From assembly GCF_003243465.1 (NCBI RefSeq), contig NZ_QFQZ01000010.1:11812-75811 (forward strand): a DNA stretch of 64,000 bases. The letters are read 5' to 3'. The notes below the pieces were generated by a model. It made no database searches. It was not told the DNA's origin and saw only the letters and a program-made list of their open reading frames with translations. This document shows, piece after piece, positions 9,397-17,385 of the stretch (position 1 is its first letter; each line of letters opens with the position of its first letter). Source of the stretch: Caulobacter segnis (GTDB lineage Bacteria > Pseudomonadota > Alphaproteobacteria > Caulobacterales > Caulobacteraceae). The position numbers and the translations under genes are program-made.

Positions 9397-9424
9397 AAAA
9401 CCCCCGCTCCTTGCGGAGCGGGGG
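9397..9424 (-). terminator. Intrinsic terminator after gap
   Basis: CCCCCGCTCC, loop TTGC, GGAGCGGGGG forms a perfect 10 bp stem, and read on the minus strand it is followed by TTTT. It lies 18 bp beyond the gap stop codon, so pgk is probably transcribed by read-through or from its own promoter in the short gap. Confidence 0.85.
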
Positions 9425-9441
9425 CTGGGTATTTCGGTTCC

Positions 9442-10449
9442 TTACAGGAACTTCGCCATCTCAAGAGCGGTGTCGCTCATGCGCGTCGCGAAGCCCCACT
9501 CGTTGTCGTACCACGACAGCACGCGGGCCAGCTTGCCCTCGATGACTTGCGTCTGGGGCAGGGCGGCGGTCGAGCTGGCGGCGATGTGGTTCAGGTCCGA
9601 CGAGACCAGCGGCTCGGTCGTCGTGGCCAGGACGCCCTTCATCGCGCCGTCGGCGGCGGCCTGCAGGGCGGCGTTGATCTCGGCGATGTTGGTCTCGCGA
9701 GCGGCGACGACCTTCAGGTCGATGACCGAGACGTTCGGGGTCGGGACGCGGATCGACGAGCCGTCCAGCTTGCCCTTCAGTTCCGGCAGAACCAGGCCCA
9801 GGGCCTTGGCGGCGCCGGTCGAGGTCGGGATCATGCTCAGGGCCGCGGCGCGGGCGCGGTAGAGGTCCTTGTGCATGGTGTCCAGCGTCGGCTGGTCGCC
9901 GGTGTAGCTGTGGATCGTGGTCATGTAGCCGCGCTCGATGCCGAACAGGTCGTGCAGGACCTTGGCGACCGGGGCGAGGGCGTTGGTGGTGCACGAGCCG
10001 TTCGAGACGACGATGTCGTCGGCGGTCAGGGTCTCGTGGTTGACCTTGTAGACGATGGTCTTGTCGGCGCCGTCGGCCGGGGCCGAGACCAGGACGCGCT
10101 TGGCGCCGGCCTTCAGGTGGGCGCTGGCCTTGTCCTTGGCGGTGAAGATGCCGGTGCACTCGAAGGCGATGTCGACGCCCAGGTCCTTGTGCGGCAGCTC
10201 TTCAGGGTTCCGGATGGCCGTGACCTTGATCTTGCCCATGCCGACGTCGATCCAGTCCTCGCCCGAGGTGACGACGCCGGGGAAGCGGCCGTGGACGCTG
10301 TCGTAGCGCAGCAGGTGGGCGTTGGTCTCGACCGGGCCCAGATCGTTGATGGCGACGACCTCGATGTCGCGACGGCCATGCTCGGCGATGGAGCGCAGGA
10401 CCAGACGTCCGATGCGGCCGAAGCCGTTGATGGCGACGCGAACAGCCAT
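9442..10449 (-). CDS. gap: Glyceraldehyde-3-phosphate dehydrogenase, type I
   Basis: A 335-residue type I GAPDH, which oxidises glyceraldehyde-3-phosphate to 1,3-bisphosphoglycerate with NAD(P). The N-terminal Rossmann fold has [17 protein letters not shown]. The catalytic Cys is in [12 protein letters not shown] near residue 153, which differs slightly from the common ASCTTN form, and the phosphate-site loop is [18 protein letters not shown] near 210. The C-terminus has [15 protein letters not shown]. The ATG at 10449 is preceded by AGGAGAAAG. A T-run terminator lies directly downstream. The order gap, pgk, fba matches a lower-glycolysis/gluconeogenesis cluster. Confidence 0.98.
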   Translation of the reverse strand: MAVRVAINGFGRIGRLVLRSIAEHGRRDIEVVAINDLGPVETNAHLLRYDSVHGRFPGVVTSGEDWIDVGMGKIKVTAIRNPEELPHKDLGVDIAFECTGIFTAKDKASAHLKAGAKRVLVSAPADGADKTIVYKVNHETLTADDIVVSNGSCTTNALAPVAKVLHDLFGIERGYMTTIHSYTGDQPTLDTMHKDLYRARAAALSMIPTSTGAAKALGLVLPELKGKLDGSSIRVPTPNVSVIDLKVVAARETNIAEINAALQAAADGAMKGVLATTTEPLVSSDLNHIAASSTAALPQTQVIEGKLARVLSWYDNEWGFATRMSDTALEMAKFL

Positions 10450-10751
10450 GGGTCTTTCTCCTGTTTGGCCGCCGAGCGGGATCGATCGGCGTTCCCTATT
10501 TTCGCAGCGCGTTTTGCGGCCTGGGGGCGCGAAGTCAAGTCCGCGGACGCGCGATTTGACGCCTCCTACGCCAAAAAGCGCGGTCTCCGGAAGCGGCGAC
10601 ATCCCCAAGGAAACAGGCTTTCGTCCGCATGCGGCGCGGACAAGCAGCGGCGAATGCTGCTATGCACGTCGATGTCGCCCAAATGTCGCCGCGCCCGGCT
10701 GGCTTAGAGGGCGTCGATCTGTATGTTGCGTTGCATGATGGAAATCCGCCG
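10450..10751. other. Divergent intergenic region between gap and zauP
   Basis: These 302 bp separate the divergently transcribed gap and zauP genes and must hold both promoters. I see no convincing gene, LexA box or strong hairpin here. One frame is open toward zauP from 10629, but the residues it would add look unlike the coiled-coil protein. Confidence 0.6.
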
Positions 10752-11126
10752 ATGATCCCGGCCGACGGTACGGCCCTCGACCTCGCCGTGCGCCGCCTGG
10801 AGCGCGCGGTGAGCCAGCTCGAGCACCGCCTGGCGGCCAAGGCCGCCGACGCCAAGCGCGCGCTCGCCGCCGCGACCGCCGCCGGCGCTGGAAGCGCCGT
10901 CGCGCCTGGCCTGTTCGACGACAACGAGAAGGCTCAGCTGGTCGCCGACCTGGAGGCCGCCCGCGAGCGTGAGAAGGCGCTGGAGGAAGCCGGCGAGCAG
11001 GCCTCGGTCGCCCTCGGCCGCGCCATCGCAGAGATCCGCGCCGCGCTGGGCGAGGACGGCGTCGCCAACGACCTGCACGCGCCGACCGACGACGATGACC
11101 TGTTCGAAGACTCCGAGGAGGCCTGA
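10752..11126 (+). CDS. zauP: Z-ring-associated coiled-coil protein ZauP
   Basis: A 124-residue, Ala/Glu/Arg-rich protein with two long coiled-coil stretches (about residues 8-35 and 50-95) and an acidic tail ending DDDDLFEDSEEA. It sits 3 bp upstream of zapA. In Caulobacter a coiled-coil partner encoded immediately upstream of zapA, named ZauP, works with ZapA to focus the cytokinetic FtsZ ring; size, composition and position fit. I chose the ATG at 10752 because it begins the conserved-looking MIPADGTALDLAVRRLERAV segment; an upstream in-frame start would add about 40 dissimilar residues. The identification rests on context and general character rather than a catalytic motif. Confidence 0.8.
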   Translation: MIPADGTALDLAVRRLERAVSQLEHRLAAKAADAKRALAAATAAGAGSAVAPGLFDDNEKAQLVADLEAAREREKALEEAGEQASVALGRAIAEIRAALGEDGVANDLHAPTDDDDLFEDSEEA

Positions 11127-11129
11127 CCC

Positions 11130-11456
11130 ATGGCCCAGGTGACGATCCAGGTGAACGGCCGGCCCTACATCGTCGGCTGCGAGGACGGGCAGGAGCCGCA
11201 CCTGACCGAGCTCGCCCGCCTGTTCGACCGCCAGGTGCGCCAGGTCAGCGCCGATGTCGGCCAACTGGGCGAGACGCGGCTCTTCCTGATGGGCGCCCTG
11301 CTGCTGGCCGACGAGCTGTCGGACATGAAGCTGCGCCTGGCCCACGCCCAGAGCGAGATCGCCCGCCTGAACCAGGAAGGCACCAAGGCCGAGATCGCCG
11401 CCATCCGCGCCCTAGACGCCGCCGCCGAGAAGATCGAGAAACTCGCGGCGGATTGA
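11130..11456 (+). CDS. zapA: Cell division protein ZapA
   Basis: A 108-residue ZapA, the small FtsZ-associated protein that cross-links protofilaments at the division site. The N-terminal globular part reads VTIQVNGRPYIVGCEDGQE and then LTELARLFDRQVRQV, the usual ZapA signature; the C-terminal half is a long coiled coil. It is translationally close to zauP (3 bp gap, GAGGAGG just upstream). In many proteobacteria zapA, 6S RNA and the 5-formyl-THF cyclo-ligase gene are adjacent. Here the same order is kept, but a toxin-antitoxin module on the minus strand separates zapA from the 6S RNA. Confidence 0.95.
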   Translation: MAQVTIQVNGRPYIVGCEDGQEPHLTELARLFDRQVRQVSADVGQLGETRLFLMGALLLADELSDMKLRLAHAQSEIARLNQEGTKAEIAAIRALDAAAEKIEKLAAD

Positions 11457-11748
11457 TCAGCCGTCCACCTCGATCACGCGTCCGCCGTGGAAGATCCTGT
11501 CGATGATCACGGCGCTTGGCGTGACGTGGAAGGCGATCTCGGTGCGTCGCTCGAACCCGACAAGCCTGAGGCCCGGACGTATGTCGTCTCGGCGCGAGCC
11601 TTGTTCCGGAAAGTCCGCCAGGGTCATGCAGCGCCCCTCTAGCCGCTCGATATAGGCGAGGGCGGCGATGGGCGCTCCGCGTTCGAAGATGTATCGGTGA
11701 AGCTCGAAAAGATCGTCGCGCGCTTCCGGAAAAGACGACCTTTCGCAT
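11457..11748 (-). pseudogene. ParE-like toxin gene, frameshifted
   Basis: The start ATG at 11748 overlaps the antitoxin stop by one base (TGATG), the usual coupled arrangement. The first codons read MRKVVFSGSAR, a normal RelE/ParE beginning. The family-like continuation, DDLFELHRYIFERGAP, then LADFPEQGSRRDDI and RRTEIAFHVT, and IDRIFHGGRVIEVDG to a TGA at 11457, is in a different frame. The two frames join at a run of CG dinucleotides (11717-11723): restoring one CG pair gives an uninterrupted ~97-residue ParE. In the present sequence translation continues in the wrong frame antisense to zapA, so the toxin is probably dead. A sequencing error in the CG run is the alternative. Confidence 0.8.
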
Positions 11749-12029
11749 CAAGGCTTGGTCTTCAGCCGCTGGGCATGATGCGCGCGGATCGAGGCGAACA
11801 CCTCCGCGGCGTCGATCGCTCGGTTTGGATCGTCCAGCATGGCGTCATAGACGGGCGCGACGTCTTCTCGCAGCCAGCGCTCGACCGCGACGTCGCGCTC
11901 CTGTAGCGCCCGGACACCGGCCCGAACGACTTCACTTGCGGAAGCATAGGTTCCGGCCGCGACCAGCTCGTCGATGTATCGAGATTGCTCGGCGGGCAGG
12001 CTGACGGTTCGCTTGCTGACGACGGTCAT
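11748..12029 (-). CDS. ParD-like ribbon-helix-helix antitoxin
   Basis: A 93-residue antitoxin. The N-terminal ribbon-helix-helix reads KRTVSLPAEQSRYIDELVAAGTYASASEVVRAG, the standard ParD/CopG pattern that dimerises and binds operator DNA. The C-terminal acidic tail (from about residue 50) would wrap the toxin. GAGGAC precedes the ATG. It is intact although the downstream toxin gene is frameshifted. The pair lies between zapA and 6S RNA, on the opposite strand to both, which suggests insertion into an otherwise conserved neighbourhood. ParD proteins usually repress their own operon. Confidence 0.9.
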   Translation of the reverse strand: MTVVSKRTVSLPAEQSRYIDELVAAGTYASASEVVRAGVRALQERDVAVERWLREDVAPVYDAMLDDPNRAIDAAEVFASIRAHHAQRLKTKP

Positions 12030-12084
12030 GAGGCGTCCTCTTCTCTAAAGGAGCCTAATATGCGGTGTGAAGCTTGCATACCGT

Positions 12085-12098
12085 CTTGTCGCGACAAG
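12085..12098. promoter_or_regulatory. 14 bp perfect palindrome upstream of parD and 6S RNA
   Basis: CTTGTCGCGACAAG is its own reverse complement. It lies about 56 bp upstream of the antitoxin start and about 45 bp upstream of the predicted 6S RNA 5' end, so it could be an operator for either transcript. The function is a guess from position. Confidence 0.3.
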
Positions 12099-12141
12099 GC
12101 GCCGCTGGCGTTTCCAGGGTCGAGCGCCTATCTATGTCTCC

Positions 12142-12312
12142 GGCGGGTCTTGCTGCGGTTCGCGTCGGGGACTTCACATCCCGGGGACCTTAATCGACTC
12201 TCTTGGGAGCTGTGCCTTTCCGTGGCCGTGGCTGCGGAAATACGGCGCCCACCTGGCATGCCAGGTCCGAGTGGATTGAAACTGTCGCCCACGGTTCTTC
12301 GCGGCGCCGCCA
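12142..12312 (+). ncRNA. ssrS: 6S RNA (predicted)
   Basis: This non-coding stretch sits immediately upstream of the 5-formyl-THF cyclo-ligase gene, the classical position of 6S RNA, which binds and inhibits sigma70 RNA polymerase holoenzyme. The sequence can fold as a long rod: GCTGCG (12152) pairs with CGCGGC (12300), GTCGGGGAC (12164) largely pairs with GTCGCCCAC (12284), and AATCGACTC pairs with GAGTGGATT across a large central bubble. Terminal elements include TTTCCG...CGGAAA and a small CCTGG...CCAGG hairpin on the 3' side of the bubble, as in other 6S RNAs. The ends are approximate. A covariance-model search would settle it. Confidence 0.75.
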
Positions 12313-12336
12313 CCCTTTTCCTTCTATAAGCGGCGC

Positions 12337-12936
12337 ATGACCATCGCCGACCCCGTCGCGGCCAAGACGGCGCTGCGCATCTTCCTGCGCAATCAGCGCA
12401 AGCAGCTGGCCCGCGAGCATCCGCAGGCCGACTGGATGATCGCCGAGGTGGGCCGCGAGCCCTTGGCCCGGCTGTTTCCTGATCCCGCCGGCAAGGTGGC
12501 GGCGCTCTATCACGGTCTCGGCTCGGAGCTGTCGCCGCTGCTGCTTGGCGACGCGCTGTGCGAGATGGGCTGGACGCTTGCCTTGCCGTCGGTGGTCGAC
12601 TCCGACGCGCACCGGATGGTGTTCCGCGCCTGGACGCCGGGCGAGCCCCTGGTCCACGACAAGATCGGCCTGCGCGCGCCCAGCGCCAGACACCCGATCG
12701 TGGAGCCCGATCTCGTCATAACGCCGCTGCTGGCCTTCCAGCGCGATGGCGTGCGGCTCGGGCAGGGCGGCGGCTACTACGATCGGGCGCTGGAGGCCCT
12801 GCGCGCCTGCAAGGCGGTCTTCGTGCTCGGCGTCGGCTACAGCGGTCAGCAGGCGGAGAATTTGCCACACGAGCCGCACGATCAAAGGTTAGACGCCATT
12901 CTCACCGAAAAAGAGTATATCGCCGTCAAAGCCTGA
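12337..12936 (+). CDS. 5-formyltetrahydrofolate cyclo-ligase
   Basis: A 199-residue 5-formyl-THF cyclo-ligase (YgfA/Fau type), which uses ATP to convert 5-formyl-THF to 5,10-methenyl-THF in the cytoplasm. The N-terminus has a basic RKQLAREHP segment after KTALRIFLRNQ, and the family signature is QRDGVRLGQGGGYYDRALEAL near residues 130-150. It is directly downstream of the predicted 6S RNA, an association conserved widely in bacteria. Length and motifs are normal. The next gene starts about 40 bp later, so they may be co-transcribed. Confidence 0.95.
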   Translation: MTIADPVAAKTALRIFLRNQRKQLAREHPQADWMIAEVGREPLARLFPDPAGKVAALYHGLGSELSPLLLGDALCEMGWTLALPSVVDSDAHRMVFRAWTPGEPLVHDKIGLRAPSARHPIVEPDLVITPLLAFQRDGVRLGQGGGYYDRALEALRACKAVFVLGVGYSGQQAENLPHEPHDQRLDAILTEKEYIAVKA

Positions 12937-12978
12937 GCCCCCGATGGGCTCGATCCATACAGTTTCTTGGGACTTTCG

Positions 12979-13800
12979 ATGCGTTTCGCCTTTTTCGGCG
13001 ATGTCGTCGGCAAGTCGGGCCGGGACGGCCTGGCCGACCATCTGCCCGACCTTCGCCGCCGGCTCGGCCTGGAGTTCGTGATCATCAACGCCGAGAACGC
13101 GGCGGCTGGTTTCGGGATTACCGAGAACACCGCACGCGAGCTGTTCGAGGCCGGGGCCGACTGCCTGACGCTCGGCAACCACAGCTGGGACCAGCGCGAG
13201 GCCCTGACCTATATCGTGCGCGAGCCGCGCCTGATCCGTCCGGCCAACTATCCGATCCTGTCGGACGCGCCGGGGCGGGGCAGCCACCTATTCCAGACGG
13301 ATAGCGGCAAGACGATCTTCGTCGTCAACCTTTTGGGCCGTGTCCACATGGACGCCATGGACGACCCGTTCGCCGCCGCCGACCGCGAGCTGGACAAGGC
13401 GCCGCTGGGCCAGGTGGCCGACGCGGTGATCGTCGACATGCATTGCGAGGCCACGTCCGAGAAGATGGCCATGGGTCACTATTGCGACGGCCGCGCCTCG
13501 CTGGTGGTGGGCACCCACACCCACGTCCCGACGGCGGACTGCCAGATCCTGCCTGGCGGCACGGCCTATCAGACCGACGCCGGCGCCTGCGCCGATTACG
13601 ACAGCGTGATCGGCAACCAGAAGGAAGAGCCGCTGCGGCGCTTCACCACCAAGATCAGCGGCGGCCGCTACCAGCCGGCCAGCGGTCCGGCGACGGTCTG
13701 CGGCGTCTTCGTCGAGACCGACGACCGCACGGGCCTGGCCACGCGTGTCGAGCCGATCCGGGTGGGCGGGCGGCTGAAGCAGACGGTGCCGGACGTCTAG
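12979..13800 (+). CDS. YmdB-family metallophosphoesterase
   Basis: A 273-residue calcineurin-like phosphoesterase of the YmdB family, whose Bacillus member hydrolyses 2',3'-cyclic nucleotides. Metal ligands are visible in FAFFGDVVGKSGRD (residues 3-16), INAENAAAGFGIT near 37, LTLGNHSWDQREAL near 63, DMHCEATSEK near 153 and VVGTHTHVPTAD near 178. I chose the ATG at 12979 because the protein then begins with MRFAFFGDVVG, as family members do. It follows the cyclo-ligase closely. Its biological substrate in this organism is unknown. Confidence 0.92.
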   Translation: MRFAFFGDVVGKSGRDGLADHLPDLRRRLGLEFVIINAENAAAGFGITENTARELFEAGADCLTLGNHSWDQREALTYIVREPRLIRPANYPILSDAPGRGSHLFQTDSGKTIFVVNLLGRVHMDAMDDPFAAADRELDKAPLGQVADAVIVDMHCEATSEKMAMGHYCDGRASLVVGTHTHVPTADCQILPGGTAYQTDAGACADYDSVIGNQKEEPLRRFTTKISGGRYQPASGPATVCGVFVETDDRTGLATRVEPIRVGGRLKQTVPDV

Positions 13801-13884
13801 CGACACGAATATCCAATAAGGCTCAGCTTGCGGCTGTCATGGTTCGGGTCTCACATGAGATCCTTGAAGCCAATGGAGCGCCCC

Positions 13885-14298
13885 ATGACCGACGCCATCT
13901 ACACCGCCCACGCCCACGCCGTCGGCGGCCGCAACGGGACGGCCAAGTCCGACGACGGCCACCTGGACGTGAAGCTGGCCTTCCCGAAGTCGATGGGCGG
14001 CGATGGCAATGGCACCAATCCCGAGCAGCTGTTCGCCGCCGGCTACAGCGCCTGCTTCCTGGGCGCTCTGGGCCTGGTCGCCCGAAACCAGGGTGTCAAG
14101 CTGGGCGAGCATAGCCTGGACGCCGAGGTCGACCTGATCCAGGACGAGACCAGCTTCCACGTCGGCGTGCGCCTGAAGCTGAACGCCCCTGAACTGGACC
14201 GCGAGACGGCCGAAAAGCTGCTGCACGCCGCCCACGAGGTCTGTCCCTACTCCAAGGCGACGCGCGGCAACGTGCAGGTCGATCTGGAAGTCGCCTAA
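13885..14298 (+). CDS. ohr: Organic hydroperoxide resistance protein (Ohr)
   Basis: A 137-residue Ohr/OsmC-fold thiol peroxidase that reduces organic hydroperoxides in the cytoplasm. The peroxidatic Cys is in FAAGYSACFLGAL near residue 60 and the resolving Cys in HEVCPYSKATRGNV near 122; the N-terminus has AHAVGGRNGTAKSDDGHLDV, typical of Ohr rather than OsmC. The ATG at 13885 is preceded by GGAG at good spacing; an upstream in-frame start would add about 19 residues of non-family sequence. No ohrR-type repressor gene is adjacent in this window. Confidence 0.95.
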   Translation: MTDAIYTAHAHAVGGRNGTAKSDDGHLDVKLAFPKSMGGDGNGTNPEQLFAAGYSACFLGALGLVARNQGVKLGEHSLDAEVDLIQDETSFHVGVRLKLNAPELDRETAEKLLHAAHEVCPYSKATRGNVQVDLEVA

Positions 14299-14338
14299 GG
14301 TCGCTTTCGGGCCGGCTTTTGGGCGGGCGGGGTGACAA

Positions 14339-14356
14339 AGCCCCGCCTCAGGGGCT
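14339..14356 (+). terminator. Weak hairpin after ohr
   Basis: AGCCCC, loop GCCTCA, GGGGCT. A 12 bp direct repeat (AAGCCCCGCCTC) overlaps it at 14338 and 14359. Too weak to be sure of termination. Confidence 0.3.
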
Positions 14357-14397
14357 AAAAGCCCCGCCTCCAATCGTCTTAGAAGCAGAGCCCTTCG

Positions 14398-15153
14398 ATG
14401 GCCGGCCACTCGAAATTCAAGAACATCATGCACCGCAAGGGCCGCGCCGACGCCGCGCGGTCCAAGCTGTTCTCCAAGCTGTCGCGGGAAATCACCGTCG
14501 CGGCCAAGTCGGGCCTGCCCGATCCGGCCATGAACCCGCGCCTGCGCCTGGCCGTGAACAACGCCAAGGCCGAAAGCCTGCCCAAGGACGTCATCGACCG
14601 CGCGATCAAGAAGTCGCAGATGGGCGACGCGGCCGACTACACCGAAATCCGCTACGAGGGCGTGGCCGCCGGCGGGGTCGGGATCATCGTCGAGGTGATG
14701 ACCGACAACAAGAACCGCGCCGCCGCCAATGTCCGCTCCTACTTCACCAAGATGGGCGGCAACATGGGGGCCACCGGCTCGGTGACCTTCAACTTCGACC
14801 GCGTCGGCCAGATCAGCTATCCGGCCAAGACCGCCTCGGAAGACGCCATGATGGAAGCCGCCATCGAGGCCGGCGCCGATGACGTCACCTCGGACATGGA
14901 CGAGGAAGGCGAGGGCCACACGATCTACACCGCCTTCGAGGACCTCAACGAGGTCGCCGCCGCTCTGGAAGCCAAGTTTGGCTCGGCCGCCAACACCAAG
15001 ATCGCCTGGCGCCCGAAGATGCAGGTGCCGGTCACCGGCGACAGCGTCGCCACCCTGATGAAGCTGCTCGACATGCTGGACGAGGACGACGACGTGCAGG
15101 CCGTCTACTCGAACGAAGACATCAGCGAAGAAGACCTGGCCAAGCTGGGCTGA
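14398..15153 (+). CDS. YebC/PmpR-family DNA-binding or translation-associated protein
   Basis: A 251-residue YebC-family protein, beginning with the hallmark [19 protein letters not shown]. Family members are described as transcription regulators (PmpR) or, more recently, as ribosome-associated factors that help translation of difficult peptide motifs. Conserved segments include [20 protein letters not shown] near residue 39, [20 protein letters not shown] near 83 and [15 protein letters not shown] near the C-terminus. In many bacteria yebC neighbours ruvC; here ruvCAB lies about 3 kb downstream. A strong T-tailed hairpin ends the transcript. Confidence 0.97.
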   Translation: MAGHSKFKNIMHRKGRADAARSKLFSKLSREITVAAKSGLPDPAMNPRLRLAVNNAKAESLPKDVIDRAIKKSQMGDAADYTEIRYEGVAAGGVGIIVEVMTDNKNRAAANVRSYFTKMGGNMGATGSVTFNFDRVGQISYPAKTASEDAMMEAAIEAGADDVTSDMDEEGEGHTIYTAFEDLNEVAAALEAKFGSAANTKIAWRPKMQVPVTGDSVATLMKLLDMLDEDDDVQAVYSNEDISEEDLAKLG

Positions 15154-15179
15154 GGCTCGATTTTGCTTCGATCCTGAAC

Positions 15180-15210
15180 GCCGCGCCGGCTCGCAGTCGG
15201 CGCGGCGTTT
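15180..15210 (+). terminator. Intrinsic terminator after the YebC-family gene
   Basis: CGCCGCGCCG (15180-15189), an 8-base loop and CGGCGCGGCG (15198-15207), followed by TTT. The 3' edge is 3 bp from the first possible start codon of the next gene. Confidence 0.8.
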
Positions 15211-15212
15211 CC

Positions 15213-15947
15213 ATGTCCGGGATCACGAACCGCTTTCCGGCCGTTACAGCCGGCATGGCCTGGCTGTCCCCTTCAGACTTCCTGCCCATCGCCGGCGCCC
15301 TGGCCGCCGGCGCCGTGATCGGGTTCGAGCGTGAGTACCGCGCCCGGCCGGCGGGGCTGCGCACCCATATGCTGGTCAGCCTGGCCTCGGCGTTGCTGAT
15401 GCTGGCGGCCGTCCACCAGGTGCGGTGGATGAGCGACACGCCGGCGGATGTCCTGCGCATCGATCCTGTCCGCATGGCCCATGGCGTGCTGACCGGGGTC
15501 GGCTTCCTCTGCGGCGGCGTGATCTTCCAGCAGGGCGTGTCGGTGCACGGGCTGACGACGGCCGCATCCCTGTGGATAACTTCGGCGATCGGCATGCTGT
15601 TCGGTGTGGGCCTCTACGACCTGGCGATCGTCGGCGCCGTGCTGGCGGTGATCACGCTGGGCGCCGCGCGCTGGCTCGACAGAAGCCTGCCCCAAAAGAA
15701 CTACACCGAGATCAGCGTCCGTTCGCGCCGCGAGACCCCGCTGGACGAGGAGGAGCTGCGCCGCCTCCTGGCCGAGTACGACCTGAAGGGCCAGCGGCTG
15801 AACCTCAGGCTCCGCGACGGCGGCGCGGTGTTCGAGCTGGCCGGACCGTTCTCCGGCAAGGGGGCCCTGCGCCTGCGCGAGGTCGCCCATCGGCTGAGGT
15901 CCGACCCGCGCGTCGTCGAGTTCGACATCCTCCCGCGCAAGGACTGA
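15213..15947 (+). CDS. MgtC/SapB-family membrane protein
   Basis: An up to 244-residue MgtC/SapB-family inner-membrane protein. The N-terminal membrane domain holds the family signature GAVIGFEREYRARPAGLRTH near residue 31, and TM segments near 30-50, 50-70, 95-115 and 118-150. A cytoplasmic C-terminal domain of about 80 residues follows. MgtC proteins are linked to low-Mg2+ survival and to F1Fo-ATPase or phosphate homeostasis, but the function of the shorter SapB-like members is uncertain. The ATG at 15213 abuts the yebC terminator; the ATG at 15255 would give a 230-residue protein beginning at MAWLSPSDF and is equally credible, since neither has a clear Shine-Dalgarno. Confidence 0.88.
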   Translation: MSGITNRFPAVTAGMAWLSPSDFLPIAGALAAGAVIGFEREYRARPAGLRTHMLVSLASALLMLAAVHQVRWMSDTPADVLRIDPVRMAHGVLTGVGFLCGGVIFQQGVSVHGLTTAASLWITSAIGMLFGVGLYDLAIVGAVLAVITLGAARWLDRSLPQKNYTEISVRSRRETPLDEEELRRLLAEYDLKGQRLNLRLRDGGAVFELAGPFSGKGALRLREVAHRLRSDPRVVEFDILPRKD

Positions 15948-15996
15948 AGCATCGCGTCGTCTTCTCGCCGTGATGTCGCGCCGCTACAGTGGCCGG

Positions 15997-16929
15997 ATGG
16001 TCCTGAAGGTTCACATCGACACCGACTGCGGCGTGGACGACGCCCTGGCGCTGGCGCTGCTGGCGCGCGCCCGGCAGGCGCTTGAGGTGGTGTCGGTCTC
16101 GGCCGTGTTCGGCAACACCTATGTCGACCAGGCGGCGGCCAATGCGCGCGGCGTGCTGCGCCTGGCCGGCTGCGGGGCCGAGGTCTATATCGGCGCGGGA
16201 TCGGGCCTGGCCAGGCGCCGGGTCGAGCGCATGCGGCCGGCCCACGGCGTCGACGGCCTGAACGGCGCGGGCTTCTCCCAGCGCTGGAAGCTGCCTGAAC
16301 TGGACCGGGGGCACTCGGCCAACTTCCTGGCCTTCGCCGCGCGACGGAAGGTGACGGGTCTGTTTCTCGGCCCGCTGACCAATCTCGCCAAGGGCCTGCT
16401 GGAGGACCCCGCCGCCTTTCGCGACTGGCGCCCAACGATCACGGCCGGCGCTTTCGCGGTGGAAGGCAAGGCGGCCGGCGGCGCCGATTTCAACAGCTGG
16501 AGCGATCCCGAAGCCCTCCAGCGCACCTTGGAGGCGGGGGTCATGCCGCGCCTGATGCCGCTGGACGTCAGCCGTCTCGTCCAGGTGACCGCGGACGATC
16601 TGGCGCGCGGCGCGGCGTGTTGCGGCTCGCCGCTGTCGACGCGTCTGACCAAGGCGGCCGGCGGCTATATCGCGTTCCACGAGAGCGTTTGGGGCGGCGA
16701 GGGTTGCCGCCCGCACGACGCCGTGGCGGCCGCCAGCCTGATCGCGCCGGAGCTCTTCACGTTCGAGCCGGCCCGCCTGCGCGTCGCCGTCGATGGTCCG
16801 CGCCTGGGCCGGGTCGAGCGGATCGACGGCGCGCCCAACGCCGAGGTCTGCGTCGGCCTCGACATCGAAGGCGTGCGCCGGTTGATCGTCGGCGGGCTGT
16901 TCGGGGCCAAGGCGGTCGAGGCGGCCTAG
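15997..16929 (+). CDS. Nucleoside hydrolase-fold protein
   Basis: A 310-residue protein of the inosine-uridine nucleoside N-ribohydrolase fold. The Ca2+/ribose-binding motif DTDCGVDDALAL is at residues 7-18 (family consensus DTDPGxDDA). Also present are SVSAVFGNTYVDQAAANARG near 33, FLGPLTNLAKGL near 120 and the C-terminal HDAVAAASLIAPELF near 240. The likely reaction is hydrolysis of a ribonucleoside to base and ribose, although this fold also includes synthetases and proteins with other substrates. I prefer the ATG at 15997, which places the Asp cluster at the usual position; an in-frame GTG/ATG lies about 25 bp upstream. Its stop codon overlaps the stop of the convergent GFA gene. Confidence 0.87.
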   Translation: MVLKVHIDTDCGVDDALALALLARARQALEVVSVSAVFGNTYVDQAAANARGVLRLAGCGAEVYIGAGSGLARRRVERMRPAHGVDGLNGAGFSQRWKLPELDRGHSANFLAFAARRKVTGLFLGPLTNLAKGLLEDPAAFRDWRPTITAGAFAVEGKAAGGADFNSWSDPEALQRTLEAGVMPRLMPLDVSRLVQVTADDLARGAACCGSPLSTRLTKAAGGYIAFHESVWGGEGCRPHDAVAAASLIAPELFTFEPARLRVAVDGPRLGRVERIDGAPNAEVCVGLDIEGVRRLIVGGLFGAKAVEAA

Positions 16930-17330
16930 CCCGGCGGGTTCTGATCAAACTGCATCGCGCCGTCATGGGGGCGATGCCAAGGCGGCGCGCTGGCCATCCA
17001 CATGTCGGCCTGCACCTTGAAGTCGGAGGCGTTGTCCAGTCCGCCGACCTTGACCGCCACCAGGCTTCGGTTCTTGTCCGGCCGCGAGAAGACATGGACG
17101 CCGCAGGTTCCGCAGAAATAGCTTCCGCCGCTGGCTTCGCGGGCCTTGAAGACACGGGGCTGGCCTTGGGTCACCGTCAGGGTGTCGGCGGGAAACACCA
17201 TGGTCAGGTTCGGCGAGCCGCCCGCCACGTACTGGCAGTCGCGGCAGTGGCAGGCGATGTGGAACATCGGCTCGGCTGAAAGCGCGTAGCGGATTTCGCC
17301 GCAGCGGCAGCCGCCGGTTCGCAGGATCAT
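16926..17330 (-). CDS. GFA-family zinc-binding protein
   Basis: A 134-residue GFA-family protein (related to glutathione-dependent formaldehyde-activating enzyme). Zinc ligands are visible as GGCRCGEIRY at residues 6-15, CHCRDCQ near 30 and FCGTCGVHVFSRPD near 85. The well-known member binds S-hydroxymethylglutathione; most small members have no established substrate. GGAGAG precedes the ATG at 17330. The stop codons of this gene and the nucleoside-hydrolase-like gene overlap within CTAG at 16926-16929. Confidence 0.9.
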   Translation of the reverse strand: MILRTGGCRCGEIRYALSAEPMFHIACHCRDCQYVAGGSPNLTMVFPADTLTVTQGQPRVFKAREASGGSYFCGTCGVHVFSRPDKNRSLVAVKVGGLDNASDFKVQADMWMASAPPWHRPHDGAMQFDQNPPG

Positions 17331-17385
17331 GGCGTCTCTCCCTGGACGGAAGATTGGCCTCATCGGCTGGCGAGCGACAAGCTTT

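Noticed and set aside
11245..11751. A 168-residue protein read from the ParE start through zapA antisense
   Set aside because: After the first ten residues the sequence loses any resemblance to a protein family; it is what the frameshift produces.
12030..12130. A tRNA-like or second small RNA upstream of 6S
   Set aside because: There is no cloverleaf or convincing stem apart from the 14 bp palindrome.
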